A stretch of DNA of 40,110 bases. Source: Crocinitomicaceae bacterium. Lineage in GTDB: Bacteria > Bacteroidota > Bacteroidia > Flavobacteriales_D > Crocinitomicaceae. The translations under genes and the position numbers were made by a program. The stretch is taken from assembly GCA_022425625.1 (NCBI GenBank), contig JAKMFD010000161.1, forward strand, positions 1-40,110. Reading direction: 5' to 3'. How positions within the stretch are numbered: the first letter of the stretch is position 1; each line of letters starts with the position of its first letter. The notes under the pieces are model-generated. The model was not told where the DNA came from. It saw nothing but the letters and a program-made list of their open reading frames with translations, and searched no databases. Shown piece by piece: positions 1 to 8,430 of the stretch.

Positions 1-24
1 CTCCAAGACAAAGGAAAGAACATA

Positions 25-933
25 TCATTTAATAATTCGCCCAAAACCAACTAGCCTCCCTCGCCAATAATCCGAAGCCTCTATATCTGCGACTGAAATC
101 CCTTTTGACGAACCTGAATGAATCATACGTTTTTGTTCATTTGGCTGATTAACTAAAATACCTACATGAGTGATTTCCTTTCCTTCGGAAAAAAACACAA
201 GGTCACCCATAAAGGCTCTTTTACCTCTTATAGTTTTTGCTACTTTATATTGATCAGATGCAACACGCGGCAATGTTATGCCTTGTTGTTTGAAAATATG
301 ACTTGTGAATCCACTACAGTCAAAACCATCTTCATTGTCTCCTCCCCATTTATATGGAATACCCATAAATTCATATGCATAATGAATAAGATCCGTTCTC
401 TCTGAATTGCTCATACCTTCTGAAACAAAACCTTCTTCATCAACTTCCTCTAGGATTGGGTTCTTAAACTTATATCCTTTGTAAACATTTTCTATCCACT
501 GGGCCAATTGTACCTTGTTCTCTTCGTTGACAGTTGTATTGTTATCCTTCAACCAAATCTCAAAAATAACAGCCATTTCGCCAAGCTCTTGCGCATGACT
601 TTCTTTAATCTCGGACCAACTAGGATGATTGAAAACTAAGGACATGAGTCTACAGCTTTCATCTATTTTTGCAATATTACGCCGCATCCAATATGGATTT
701 TGAAGAAGATGAAATGTACTCATCGCACTATAGTACGAAGGCAAAATATAATCAGCATACATTGGATTCTTTAATAATCTATTTGATTGGCGATAAACTA
801 TTTTGTAGTGCTTTTGACTGTAATATTGTTCTAATCGATCTATTTTCTTGTTTTGTGTAAAAACAATTTTTGACGAAAATGTGAAAATCACAAACAATAA
901 AAGAATGCGGCTAATTTTTGTACTGAACACCAT
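25..933 (-). CDS. Secreted NlpC/P60 (C40) family cell-wall peptidase
   Basis: Predicted 302-residue exported cysteine peptidase that would cut peptidoglycan stem peptides in the periplasm. An N-terminal hydrophobic signal (about residues 7-26, ending near FTQ) precedes an alpha-helical region without a recognised domain. The NlpC/P60 core starts near residue 180: YKWGGDNEDGFDCSGF carries the catalytic Cys, GDLVFFSEGKEITHVGIL carries the His, and MIHSGSSKGI follows. The start codon lies 23 nt inside the upstream repeat protein, so the two are probably co-transcribed and translationally coupled. The family is certain from the motifs; the exact bond cut is inference. Confidence 0.9.
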   Translation of the reverse strand: MVFSTKISRILLLFVIFTFSSKIVFTQNKKIDRLEQYYSQKHYKIVYRQSNRLLKNPMYADYILPSYYSAMSTFHLLQNPYWMRRNIAKIDESCRLMSLVFNHPSWSEIKESHAQELGEMAVIFEIWLKDNNTTVNEENKVQLAQWIENVYKGYKFKNPILEEVDEEGFVSEGMSNSERTDLIHYAYEFMGIPYKWGGDNEDGFDCSGFTSHIFKQQGITLPRVASDQYKVAKTIRGKRAFMGDLVFFSEGKEITHVGILVNQPNEQKRMIHSGSSKGISVADIEASDYWRGRLVGFGRIIK

Positions 934-1999
934 TTTCTAAAACTATATAAGAATTGTTAAACATTGAAACCAGAACCCTGCTCCCATAAATCGAATAATT
1001 TGAATCAGACATATTTGTTAATTCATATGCCTCACCTCCAACAAATGCATTGACGCCACCTAGAATATTTCGATAGGCCAAAACATCATTTTTAATTTGA
1101 TAATCTAAAGGCTTAAAATTCGCAACTTCAGTCTTTTCATCGTTACAATAAGCAAAGAAATAAGAGCTCTCTGTCCAGACAACAATATCATCTTTAACAT
1201 CCCAAAAGTCAGCACCAAAATTTGAAAGTTGAAAACTCTCTCCATCTTTGTAATACCATAGATTCCCGCTATTATCTTCATAAACAACAAAGCCTCTACC
1301 CGCTTTGTATTTAACCATAGGTAGCTGCTCTATATCATAGAAAACACCTTTATCAAACACCACAAAAGTTTGGGTTGTTGGGTCATTAAAACACATAATA
1401 TCAGTACCCACCTCAAAACGTACATATTGTGGGTTATTCCACACATCAATCTCGTATACCTCCCCATTCCAAAAAGTCTTGAACATATTGCCATTATCTT
1501 TAAAAACGACAATATTCTCGCCAATAGCAGCGGGCATTTCAAGATCACGCATGAGTGTTGTCAGCATATAGGAAGAATCTTTCCAATAAGCATTAATTGT
1601 ATTGAAGCGAGTATCTTCAAAAACAATTAAGCTATCCTTGACACTAAAATTTCTCGCAAAATAAGTAAGCGTTGAAAGCTCACCTTGATCCCACATATTT
1701 AATGTTGGCCCAATCATGTAGCCCATTAAGTAATCAGAAACCTGATAAACAACATTGAGATTGGTAATATCACTTCTTTTCTTACCATCATACAACCTTA
1801 AGTTTCCTCGCGTATCTCGGTACGCAATAAGTTCATCTCCAGCTTTATAATCTTGAATGGGCTGTACTTCTACGGAACGAAAAAAACCATCCTGAAAACT
1901 TAGAAAAAAGTTATTGAAGTCAATGACAGGTATTACTCCTTGAGCAAAAACTTTAGAAGTAATAAAAAAAGTAAAAATTAAAATCTTTTTCACAACCAC
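911..1999 (-). CDS. Secreted protein of short tandem beta-type repeats (unknown function)
   Basis: I do not recognise this 362-residue protein. A signal peptide (about residues 1-20, ending VFAQ) is followed by repeated units of roughly 34-39 residues. Each has a hydrophobic strand, an acidic turn and then an aromatic-x-x-G segment, for example AYRDTRGNLRLYDGKK, VFEDTRFNTINAYWKD, VYEDNSGNLWYYKDGE and AYRNILGGVNAFVGGE. The anchors sit near residues 59, 93, 126, 165, 203, 239, 274, 308 and 344. This looks like a beta-propeller or other closed beta-repeat fold (inference). The only plausible start is GTG at 1999 (or GTG two codons later), since no ATG precedes the signal sequence. It overlaps the NlpC/P60 peptidase gene by 23 nt. 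Confidence 0.7.
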   Translation of the reverse strand: MVVKKILIFTFFITSKVFAQGVIPVIDFNNFFLSFQDGFFRSVEVQPIQDYKAGDELIAYRDTRGNLRLYDGKKRSDITNLNVVYQVSDYLMGYMIGPTLNMWDQGELSTLTYFARNFSVKDSLIVFEDTRFNTINAYWKDSSYMLTTLMRDLEMPAAIGENIVVFKDNGNMFKTFWNGEVYEIDVWNNPQYVRFEVGTDIMCFNDPTTQTFVVFDKGVFYDIEQLPMVKYKAGRGFVVYEDNSGNLWYYKDGESFQLSNFGADFWDVKDDIVVWTESSYFFAYCNDEKTEVANFKPLDYQIKNDVLAYRNILGGVNAFVGGEAYELTNMSDSNYSIYGSRVLVSMFNNSYIVLENGVQYKN

Positions 2000-2095
2000 T
2001 AAGTTATCAAAATTCGGACCAACTCAAATGACCTAAATTGAACATTGTTGAACCATAATACTTTCAATGAAATTAGGATTCTACAAAAAGAGGTG

Positions 2096-2103
2096 TATTT
2101 TTG
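2096..2103 (+). promoter_or_regulatory. Bacteroidota -7 promoter element for the M16 peptidase operon
   Basis: TATTTTTG matches the Bacteroidota -7 consensus TAnnTTTG and ends 18 nt before the ATG at 2122. No well-spaced -33 TTG was found. The element overlaps the alternative TTG start at 2101, which favours the ATG at 2122. Confidence 0.45.
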
Positions 2104-2121
2104 ATTCTCAAATTTTCAACT

Positions 2122-3447
2122 ATGAACAAAATATTATTGAGTTTTTCGTTCCTGTCAGTAATCAGCATTGTAATTGCACAACCAAGAATAGACTATACGG
2201 AATATGATCTAAAGAATGGTATGCACGTTATTCTGCACAAGGATAATTCTGCTCCCATAGTTACAACTGCGGTTATGTATCATGTTGGAGCAAAAGATGA
2301 AAACCCAGAAAGAACTGGATTTGCGCACTTTTTTGAGCATCTTTTATTCGAGGGTACTGAAAATATTCCGAGAGGTGAATGGTTTACCATTGTAAGCTCA
2401 AATGGAGGAAGTAATAATGCAAACACAACCTCAGACAGAACATACTATTACGAGGTATTCCCTTCAAACAGCTTAGAGCTAGGACTGTGGATGGAATCAG
2501 AACGTCTGATGCACCCCATAATCAATCAAATTGGTGTAGATACCCAAAACGAAGTAGTTAAGGAAGAAAAAAGAAGTAGAATCGATAATGCTCCCTACGG
2601 AGGCATTCAGTATGCAACTGCAACAAATAAGTATCTTTTTGATCAGCATCCATATAAAATGTCTGTCATTGGGGAAATGGAACACCTCGATGCTGCTACT
2701 CTTGAGGAATTCCAATCATTTAATAAAAAATATTATGTGCCGAACAATGCAGCGTTAGTCGTAGCCGGTGATATTGACATTGAAGCAACAAAAAAAATGA
2801 TTGAGGCTTATTTCGGACCTATTCCGAGAGGTGAAGAAATTGAAAGGAAAATGGTTGTTGAAGAACCGATTACTGAAACGAGAGTAGAAACGGAATATGA
2901 TTCGAACATTGAAATACCTGCCTTAGTATTGTGTTATAGAACACCTTCAATGAAAGATAGAGATGCATACGTACTTGAAATGATTTCTACTTATCTGAGT
3001 GACGGAAAAAGCTCAAAACTTTATAAGAATCTTGTTGATGATAACAAAAAAGCCTTGCAGGTTTTTGCCTTTAATAGAGGAATGGAAGACTACAGTGTAT
3101 ATAATATTATTGCTCTACCTCTTGGAGAAGTGGCCCTGGAAGAATTAACAACTGATATAGATGCTGAGATTCTCAAAGTACAAACAGACCTTATATCAGA
3201 AAGAGATTATCAAAAGCTCCAAAATAAATTTGAAAATACATTTGTAAATGCCAATTCAAGTGTTTCTGGTGTTGCCAATTCATTAGCAAGGTATTATATG
3301 TTGTATGGTGATATAAGCCTCATCAATACCGAAATAGATATCTTCCGATCGATTACAAGAGAAGAGATTAGAAAAGTGGCTAAAAAATATTTAAACCCTA
3401 ATCAAAGATTGATTTTAAACTATTTACCTGAATCGAGTAAAGAATAA
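2122..3447 (+). CDS. M16 family zinc metallopeptidase (catalytic subunit)
   Basis: Insulinase/mitochondrial-processing-peptidase-like protease of 441 residues. It carries the inverted zinc motif HFFEH (about residues 69-73 from the chosen ATG) in GFAHFFEHLLFEGTENIP. A glutamate-rich helix about 75 residues later (NEVVKEEKR) supplies the third zinc ligand. A signal peptide ending near VIAQ indicates export. The start at 2122 gives a proper signal peptide; a TTG at 2101 would add seven residues and overlap the promoter. The next gene, 16 nt downstream, encodes an M16 protein without the zinc motif, as in bacterial M16B heterodimers, where one subunit is catalytic and the other helps bind substrate. 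Confidence 0.93.
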   Translation: MNKILLSFSFLSVISIVIAQPRIDYTEYDLKNGMHVILHKDNSAPIVTTAVMYHVGAKDENPERTGFAHFFEHLLFEGTENIPRGEWFTIVSSNGGSNNANTTSDRTYYYEVFPSNSLELGLWMESERLMHPIINQIGVDTQNEVVKEEKRSRIDNAPYGGIQYATATNKYLFDQHPYKMSVIGEMEHLDAATLEEFQSFNKKYYVPNNAALVVAGDIDIEATKKMIEAYFGPIPRGEEIERKMVVEEPITETRVETEYDSNIEIPALVLCYRTPSMKDRDAYVLEMISTYLSDGKSSKLYKNLVDDNKKALQVFAFNRGMEDYSVYNIIALPLGEVALEELTTDIDAEILKVQTDLISERDYQKLQNKFENTFVNANSSVSGVANSLARYYMLYGDISLINTEIDIFRSITREEIRKVAKKYLNPNQRLILNYLPESSKE

Positions 3448-3463
3448 ATAAAACATATTTAAA

Positions 3464-5536
3464 ATGAAAAATAGCATATTACTTATCCTAACTATTTTAC
3501 TTGCTTCAGCAGGTAGCTATGCTCAAATTGACAGATCAAAGCAACCAGAACCGGGACCAGCTCCAAAAATAAATATGGAGCGCCCCATTGAATTCTCCTT
3601 GGACAATGGCTTGAACGTTCTAATTGTTGAAAACCATAAACTTCCTCGTGTGAGCATCAGTCTCTTTTTTGATAGAACACCTTTTTTAATGAAAGAAAAA
3701 GCAGGTGTTACCTCTCTGCTAGGTTCTATGCTTGGAAACGGAACACAAACTATATCAAAAGATGATTTTAACGAAGAAATTGATTTTCTTGGTGCAGATT
3801 TATCCTTTGGATTTGATGGAGGTTATGCAAGCTCATTATCAAAATATTTTGAGCGAATGTTGGAGCTATTAGCTGATGCGACAATGAACTCATTATTGAC
3901 TCCCGAAGAATTTGAAAAAGAAAAAGAGCGCTTATTAGAAGGACTTAAAAGTCAAGAGAAAAGTGTTGATGCCGTAGCAAGTATTGCTGGAGGAGCATTG
4001 GCCTACGGAAGGAATCATCCATATGGAGAATTTGAAAACGAAGCAACAATTAATAACGTAAGCTTTGAAGATGTTCAAGAATACTATAAAAACTTCTTTA
4101 ATCCAAAACAGGCATATCTTGTCATCATTGGAGACATTAATCCCGAAAAAGTAAAGCCTATCATCGAAAGTCGTTTTAATAGTTGGGAAAATGGATCAAT
4201 TACAGAAATCCCCATGCCTGACGCACAGAGCAACCCGAAAGCGCTAGAAATTAATTTCATAGATATGCCAAATGCGGTGCAATCAAATATTTCTTTAACA
4301 AGTAACGTCAGTCTAAAAATGAATGACTCCGATTATCACGCGGTCCTTATTGCGAACAAGATATTAGGTGGCGGTTTCAATAGCTACCTTAACATGAACT
4401 TAAGAGAGGAGCATGGTTATACGTATGGAGCAGGTTCTTCAGTTGGCGCGGATAAATATATAACAAGATTTAAAACAGGTGCTTCGGTAAGAAACGAAGT
4501 GACGGATAGCGCTGTTGTGCAAACGATTAAAGAGGTAAAAAGAATTCAAGAAAATCCAGTTGAGGAAGAGGCATTAGCGAATGCCAAAGCCAAATATGTA
4601 GGTGATTTTGTATTGGCCTTGGAAAGGCCGTCTACAATTGCCCAATATGCCATAAATATTAAAGCAAATAATTTACCTGCAGATTTCTATGCAGAATATT
4701 TAAAGAAAATAAACGCAGTTACTGTAGAGGATGTACAACGTGTTGCCAACAAATATTTCAATGCTGAAAATGCACGATTCATAGTGGTTGGAAAAGGAAG
4801 CGACGTTATTGAAAATCTTGAAAAAACCGGTATTCCAATCAATTACTTCGACAGAGAAGCGAATGCTGTTGAAAAGCCAGAATTCCAAAAACCCATCCCT
4901 GCTGGTGTTACCGCGCAATCGATAATTTTAGACTACATTGATGCCATTGGAGGTTCAAAATCGCTTTCAGGTGTTAAAACAATACTTACGAATGTTGATA
5001 TCTCTATTCAAGGTGCCCCATTTAAACCAAGTGGCGTAATTAAGACAATGTCCCCGAATAAAGAGTCCATGGAGATGTCAGTTGAAGGGATGGGTACAAT
5101 TATGAAACAAAAGTTTGACGGTAAAACTGGATATGCTGAACAACAAGGAAGAAAAACAGAAATGACAGCCGATGAAATCGCAGAAAAGCAGAAAGAAAAA
5201 GGATTGTTCCCAGAGACCTACCTCTCTGAAGATGCCGTTTCGTTAGTAAGTTTAATTTCCGTTAATGGATCAGATGCCTATAAAATAAAGGTAGCTGGTA
5301 AAAATGATTCTTACAGATATTATGACGCAACCAGTTTCATGCTGATTCGAACGGAGGTTTCACAAGAAGCTCGAGGTCAAAAAATAACTCAGATAACAGA
5401 TATCTCTGATTATAGATCCGTAAATGGAATTCAAATGCCTCACAAAAAAGTAATAACGGCAGGACCACAAATCATAACCTTCGATGCATCAGAAATAAAA
5501 ATAAACGAAGGCGTTAGTAAAAAAGACTTTAAATAA
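3464..5536 (+). CDS. M16 family peptidase-like protein, non-catalytic type, with C-terminal LolA-like region
   Basis: 690 residues with a signal peptide (ending SYAQ). Two M16 domains occupy about residues 35-460. The HxxEH position is replaced (KEKAGVTSLLGSMLGNG), so zinc hydrolysis is not expected. The conserved Arg/Tyr substrate-binding segment is present as NLREEHGYTYGAGSS. Residues about 485-690 (starting DYIDAIGGSKSL) resemble the single-sheet lipoprotein-carrier (LolA-like) regions often found in Bacteroidota exported proteins. That assignment is by pattern only. It is probably the partner of the catalytic M16 protein encoded 16 nt upstream. A strong hairpin terminator follows. Confidence 0.88.
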   Translation: MKNSILLILTILLASAGSYAQIDRSKQPEPGPAPKINMERPIEFSLDNGLNVLIVENHKLPRVSISLFFDRTPFLMKEKAGVTSLLGSMLGNGTQTISKDDFNEEIDFLGADLSFGFDGGYASSLSKYFERMLELLADATMNSLLTPEEFEKEKERLLEGLKSQEKSVDAVASIAGGALAYGRNHPYGEFENEATINNVSFEDVQEYYKNFFNPKQAYLVIIGDINPEKVKPIIESRFNSWENGSITEIPMPDAQSNPKALEINFIDMPNAVQSNISLTSNVSLKMNDSDYHAVLIANKILGGGFNSYLNMNLREEHGYTYGAGSSVGADKYITRFKTGASVRNEVTDSAVVQTIKEVKRIQENPVEEEALANAKAKYVGDFVLALERPSTIAQYAINIKANNLPADFYAEYLKKINAVTVEDVQRVANKYFNAENARFIVVGKGSDVIENLEKTGIPINYFDREANAVEKPEFQKPIPAGVTAQSIILDYIDAIGGSKSLSGVKTILTNVDISIQGAPFKPSGVIKTMSPNKESMEMSVEGMGTIMKQKFDGKTGYAEQQGRKTEMTADEIAEKQKEKGLFPETYLSEDAVSLVSLISVNGSDAYKIKVAGKNDSYRYYDATSFMLIRTEVSQEARGQKITQITDISDYRSVNGIQMPHKKVITAGPQIITFDASEIKINEGVSKKDFK

Positions 5537-5559
5537 GTTTTTTGAAACAAAGAGTATTG

Positions 5560-5588
5560 AAAAGCTGACGGTAATCGTCAGCTTTTTT
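5560..5588 (+). terminator. Rho-independent terminator after the M16 operon
   Basis: The stem AAAGCTGACG / CGTCAGCTTT (10 bp, extendable by one A-T pair) has a GTAAT loop and runs into six Ts. It lies between the second M16 gene and dnaX and separates the two transcription units. Confidence 0.9.
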
Positions 5589-5624
5589 GTTTTCAACATA
5601 TGTAATACCAAACGAAGAAATCAA

Positions 5625-5632
5625 TATCTTTG
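5625..5632 (+). promoter_or_regulatory. -7 element immediately before dnaX
   Basis: TATCTTTG matches TAnnTTTG, and only 4 nt separate it from the dnaX ATG at 5637. Transcription would be expected to begin at or just after the start codon, implying a leaderless mRNA. No correctly spaced TTG is seen upstream. Confidence 0.45.
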
Positions 5633-5636
5633 AAAT

Positions 5637-6752
5637 ATGAGTGACTTTGTTGTTTCAGCAAGAAAATACCGCCCGCAGACTTTCGATACCGTAGTCGGTC
5701 AAAAGTCCATTACAGGCACACTCAAAAACGCCATTAAAAAAGAACATTTAGCACAAGCTTTTCTTTTCTGCGGTTCGCGAGGCGTTGGCAAAACAACAAC
5801 TGCAAGAATTCTAGCGAAGACGATAAACTGCACACAAAGAAGTGAAAATACAGAGGCCTGCGATAAGTGCGACTCGTGTGAAAGTTTTAATTCGGGGGCT
5901 TCACTAAATGTTTATGAACTAGACGCAGCCTCAAACAATTCAGTTGAGGACATAAGAGGTCTTATAGATCAGGTCCGTATTGCTCCTCAGCTAGGAGATT
6001 TTAAGGTCTATATTATTGACGAAGTTCACATGCTTTCAACGAATGCATTTAATGCATTTTTGAAAACTTTAGAAGAACCTCCGAAGCATGCTATTTTTAT
6101 TTTAGCGACTACAGAAAAACATAAAATTATTCCTACTATTTTATCGAGATGCCAAATCTTTGATTTTTCTCGTATCACAGTTAAAGACATTACCGATCAT
6201 TTAGCTGAAATTTCAAAAAAGGAAAAAGTTAAAGCAGAGATTGAAGCCCTTCACCTTATTGCAATGAAAGCAGATGGAGCGCTGAGAGACGCCTTATCTG
6301 TTTTTGATCAAATGGTCACTTTTTCAGGGAATGAACTAACATACAATCAAGTCATAGAAAATCTTCATATTCTTGATTATGATTATTTTTTCAAATTTGT
6401 CGACTTCACTGAAAAAGAGGATATTCCAGGCTCTTTGTTACTCTTCAACGAAATCCTTGAGAAAGGTTTTGACGCCCATAATTTCTTGTCTGGATTGTCG
6501 TCACACTATAGGAATTTATTAGTCTGTAAAGACGATCGATCTACGGCTTTGTTAGAAGTTCCTGAACAGACACAAAAAAGATATGTTGAGCAATCAAAAG
6601 GGATACCTCACCAAACTATTACAAGAGCACTTTACGCATTAAGTAAAGCCGACAATAACTATAAATCTTCAAAAAACCAAAGGCTGCTCGTTGAGGTTGC
6701 ATTAATGGAGCTCTGTTCACTCAAACAAGAGCAAGAAAAAAAAAAGCCCTAA
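5637..6752 (+). CDS. dnaX: DnaX short (gamma-like) product of the zero frame
   Basis: Without frameshifting, translation ends at TAA 6750-6752 and gives 371 residues ending EQEKKKP. The product keeps the complete AAA+ ATPase module and the collar-forming helical region (to the segment around LVEVALMELCSL). It lacks the C-terminal tau-specific region. It would therefore resemble gamma: able to form a clamp loader but lacking the part that in E. coli tau binds polymerase and DnaB. Whether it accumulates in the cell is not shown by sequence. Confidence 0.6.
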   Translation: MSDFVVSARKYRPQTFDTVVGQKSITGTLKNAIKKEHLAQAFLFCGSRGVGKTTTARILAKTINCTQRSENTEACDKCDSCESFNSGASLNVYELDAASNNSVEDIRGLIDQVRIAPQLGDFKVYIIDEVHMLSTNAFNAFLKTLEEPPKHAIFILATTEKHKIIPTILSRCQIFDFSRITVKDITDHLAEISKKEKVKAEIEALHLIAMKADGALRDALSVFDQMVTFSGNELTYNQVIENLHILDYDYFFKFVDFTEKEDIPGSLLLFNEILEKGFDAHNFLSGLSSHYRNLLVCKDDRSTALLEVPEQTQKRYVEQSKGIPHQTITRALYALSKADNNYKSSKNQRLLVEVALMELCSLKQEQEKKKP

Positions 6753-7393
6753 CGGATCGCATTGACTTTTTACCCTTTCCCGAAAAATCACTGCGTAAAG
6801 AAAAAAACAAATCAACACCGAAACAAGAGCAAAAATCAGTCAATATTGCGTCAGTTAAAACAGTTGATATAAAGATTGATACCCAAAAAAAGAAAACTGA
6901 AAATCAGCCTCTTCCAATTCCAAAAATTGTCAAAAAATCTGAAAGCCGCCTTTCTATAAAGGATATGCTAAAAAGAGAAGAGGAGCTAAAAAACAAACCT
7001 ACTGATGAAAATCTTCCTGAAGAAAAATATACTGCTGATAGACTTGTAAGAGTCTGGAGACAATACGCATTTCAGGTCAAGGATGAAGGTCAAGAAACTT
7101 TCTATAATGCATTGGTTAAAAGAGATCCATTAATTGAAAAGAACGATGTACTAAAATTATTTGTAGAAAATCAAATTCAAGTGGACTATATTAAACCTCT
7201 GCTAAATAAACTTATTTCCTTTATAAGAAAAAGCCTGCAAAATTATAATATTACCATTGAAATTGAGCTGACTGAAAACCCTGTGGAAGATATAAAACTA
7301 ATGCACGGAAAGGACAAGTTCAAGGCAATGGCAAAAAAGAATCCAAACCTGAATACTTTGAAAAACTTATTCAATTTAGACATTGAATTTTGA
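5637..7393 (+). CDS. dnaX: DNA polymerase III subunits gamma/tau, long form read through a -1 frameshift
   Basis: Clamp-loader ATPase of the replisome. The zero-frame N-terminus has Walker A GSRGVGKT (residues 46-53), a four-Cys zinc module (C65, C75, C78, C81), Walker B IIDEVH (126-131), sensor ATTE and the SRC arginine motif (170-172). At 6740-6746 the tract reads A AAA AAG in slippery phase, and two codons later the zero frame stops. A -1 shift gives an uninterrupted frame from 6746 to the TGA at 7391-7393. It includes a Lys-rich linker and a conserved C-terminal domain ending DKFKAMAKKNPNLNTLKNLF, typical of Bacteroidota DnaX. The full tau-like product would be about 585 residues. The alternative is a one-base homopolymer error hiding a single continuous frame. 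Confidence 0.9.
6736..6752 (+). other. Probable programmed -1 frameshift / slippage site in dnaX
   Basis: Ten consecutive As (6736-6745) followed by G contain the heptamer A AAA AAG, phased so that the last two zero-frame codons are AAA and AAG. This is the heptamer used in E. coli dnaX. The zero-frame stop TAA lies at 6750-6752. I see no strong downstream stem-loop and no well-placed Shine-Dalgarno-like stimulator. RNA-polymerase slippage on A10, as known for Thermus dnaX, is therefore as likely as ribosomal slippage. Confidence 0.75.
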
Positions 7394-8430
7394 GGATTGT
7401 ACCTCATAAAGATTTTTTAATTGACTTTTATTCAGAAGAGCAAAAAAGCACCATCAACTCTTTTATTGATGAACTAAGAAACGACGCACCGTTTATAACG
7501 TGTCATACTTCTGGATCAACTGGTTCACCAAAAGCCATCCGCATTTCAAAGGAAGCGCTTGTGCTATCTGCAGAAAATACGATTGGTTTTTTTGACCTTA
7601 AACCCAAATACAAGGCCTCATTATGCATTTCGGTAGACTTTATTGCTGGTAAAATGATGCTAGTCCGTGCATTAATTGGAGGTATGCACTTGGAGGTTTA
7701 TCGGGCGAATGCGTCCATAGGGGATCATTTGTTACCAAGCGACTTTATTGCACTATTTCCGATACAGCTTCAAGGCATAATGAATACAAGAGGCGGTTTA
7801 GCCAAATTAAAGCAGTGCAGAAATATTTTAATTGGAGGAGCGCAAATTTCAAAAGAATTAGAAAAAGAGCTTATTAAAAATAAGATTACTGTTTATCAAA
7901 GCTACGGTATGACAGAAACTGTGTCTCACATTGCCTTAAAGAAAACGGGGTACCTTCAGGAGACACATTATAAAGCGATAGAGGGCGTTTCATTTAAAAC
8001 ATTGGATGATTGCTTAATAATACATTATCCAAAAATGTCTACAACCGTCATAAAGACAAACGATCTTGTTGAGCTAAAAGACGCCCATCATTTTAAATGG
8101 ATTGGACGAAATGATTTCGTGATTAATTCCGGAGGATATAAAATCTCACCTGAAATTATCGAAGATAAAATTCAAACAATATTGAGTAATGAAATTCTAT
8201 TAACTGGGATAAATGATTCAGAATTTGGGGAAAAAGTAGGACTGATAATAAAAGGAACAAAGGATAGTATAAATATTCGGAAAGCTGATCTCAAATCAAT
8301 TTTACATCCTTACGAAATCCCTAAAATGGTTACCTTTATTTCCTCGTTCGAGCGAACCAGTAATGGAAAGTTAGACCGGAAGAAGACTGCGTCTAAAATT
8401 AAAAAAAGTGCCTGGCAAATCTTATTATAG
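7390..8430 (+). CDS. menE: MenE-like AMP-dependent acyl-CoA ligase (probable o-succinylbenzoate-CoA ligase)
   Basis: 346-residue adenylate-forming enzyme, short as is usual for MenE proteins of Flavobacteriales. Motifs in order: P-loop [10 protein letters not shown] (39-48), YGMTET (172-177), [16 protein letters not shown] (239-254), and NGKLDRKK with the catalytic lysine (325-332). The likely reaction is activation of o-succinylbenzoate to its CoA thioester in menaquinone synthesis. No other men gene is in the window, so the substrate is inferred. The start is TTG at 7390, overlapping the dnaX stop as TTGA. An in-frame TGA at 7384-7386 and the early P-loop leave no other start. It overlaps the next gene by 23 nt. 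Confidence 0.78.
   Translation: MRIVPHKDFLIDFYSEEQKSTINSFIDELRNDAPFITCHTSGSTGSPKAIRISKEALVLSAENTIGFFDLKPKYKASLCISVDFIAGKMMLVRALIGGMHLEVYRANASIGDHLLPSDFIALFPIQLQGIMNTRGGLAKLKQCRNILIGGAQISKELEKELIKNKITVYQSYGMTETVSHIALKKTGYLQETHYKAIEGVSFKTLDDCLIIHYPKMSTTVIKTNDLVELKDAHHFKWIGRNDFVINSGGYKISPEIIEDKIQTILSNEILLTGINDSEFGEKVGLIIKGTKDSINIRKADLKSILHPYEIPKMVTFISSFERTSNGKLDRKKTASKIKKSAWQILL

Noticed and set aside
6965-7393. An independent 142-residue gene downstream of dnaX starting at ATG 6965
   Set aside because: The same frame is open without a stop from 6743 and continues the dnaX protein with the conserved C-terminal domain. The ATG is internal.
5637-7393. dnaX as a pseudogene broken by a frameshift
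   Set aside because: It is an essential gene, the break falls precisely on an in-phase A AAA AAG tract, and both halves are otherwise intact.
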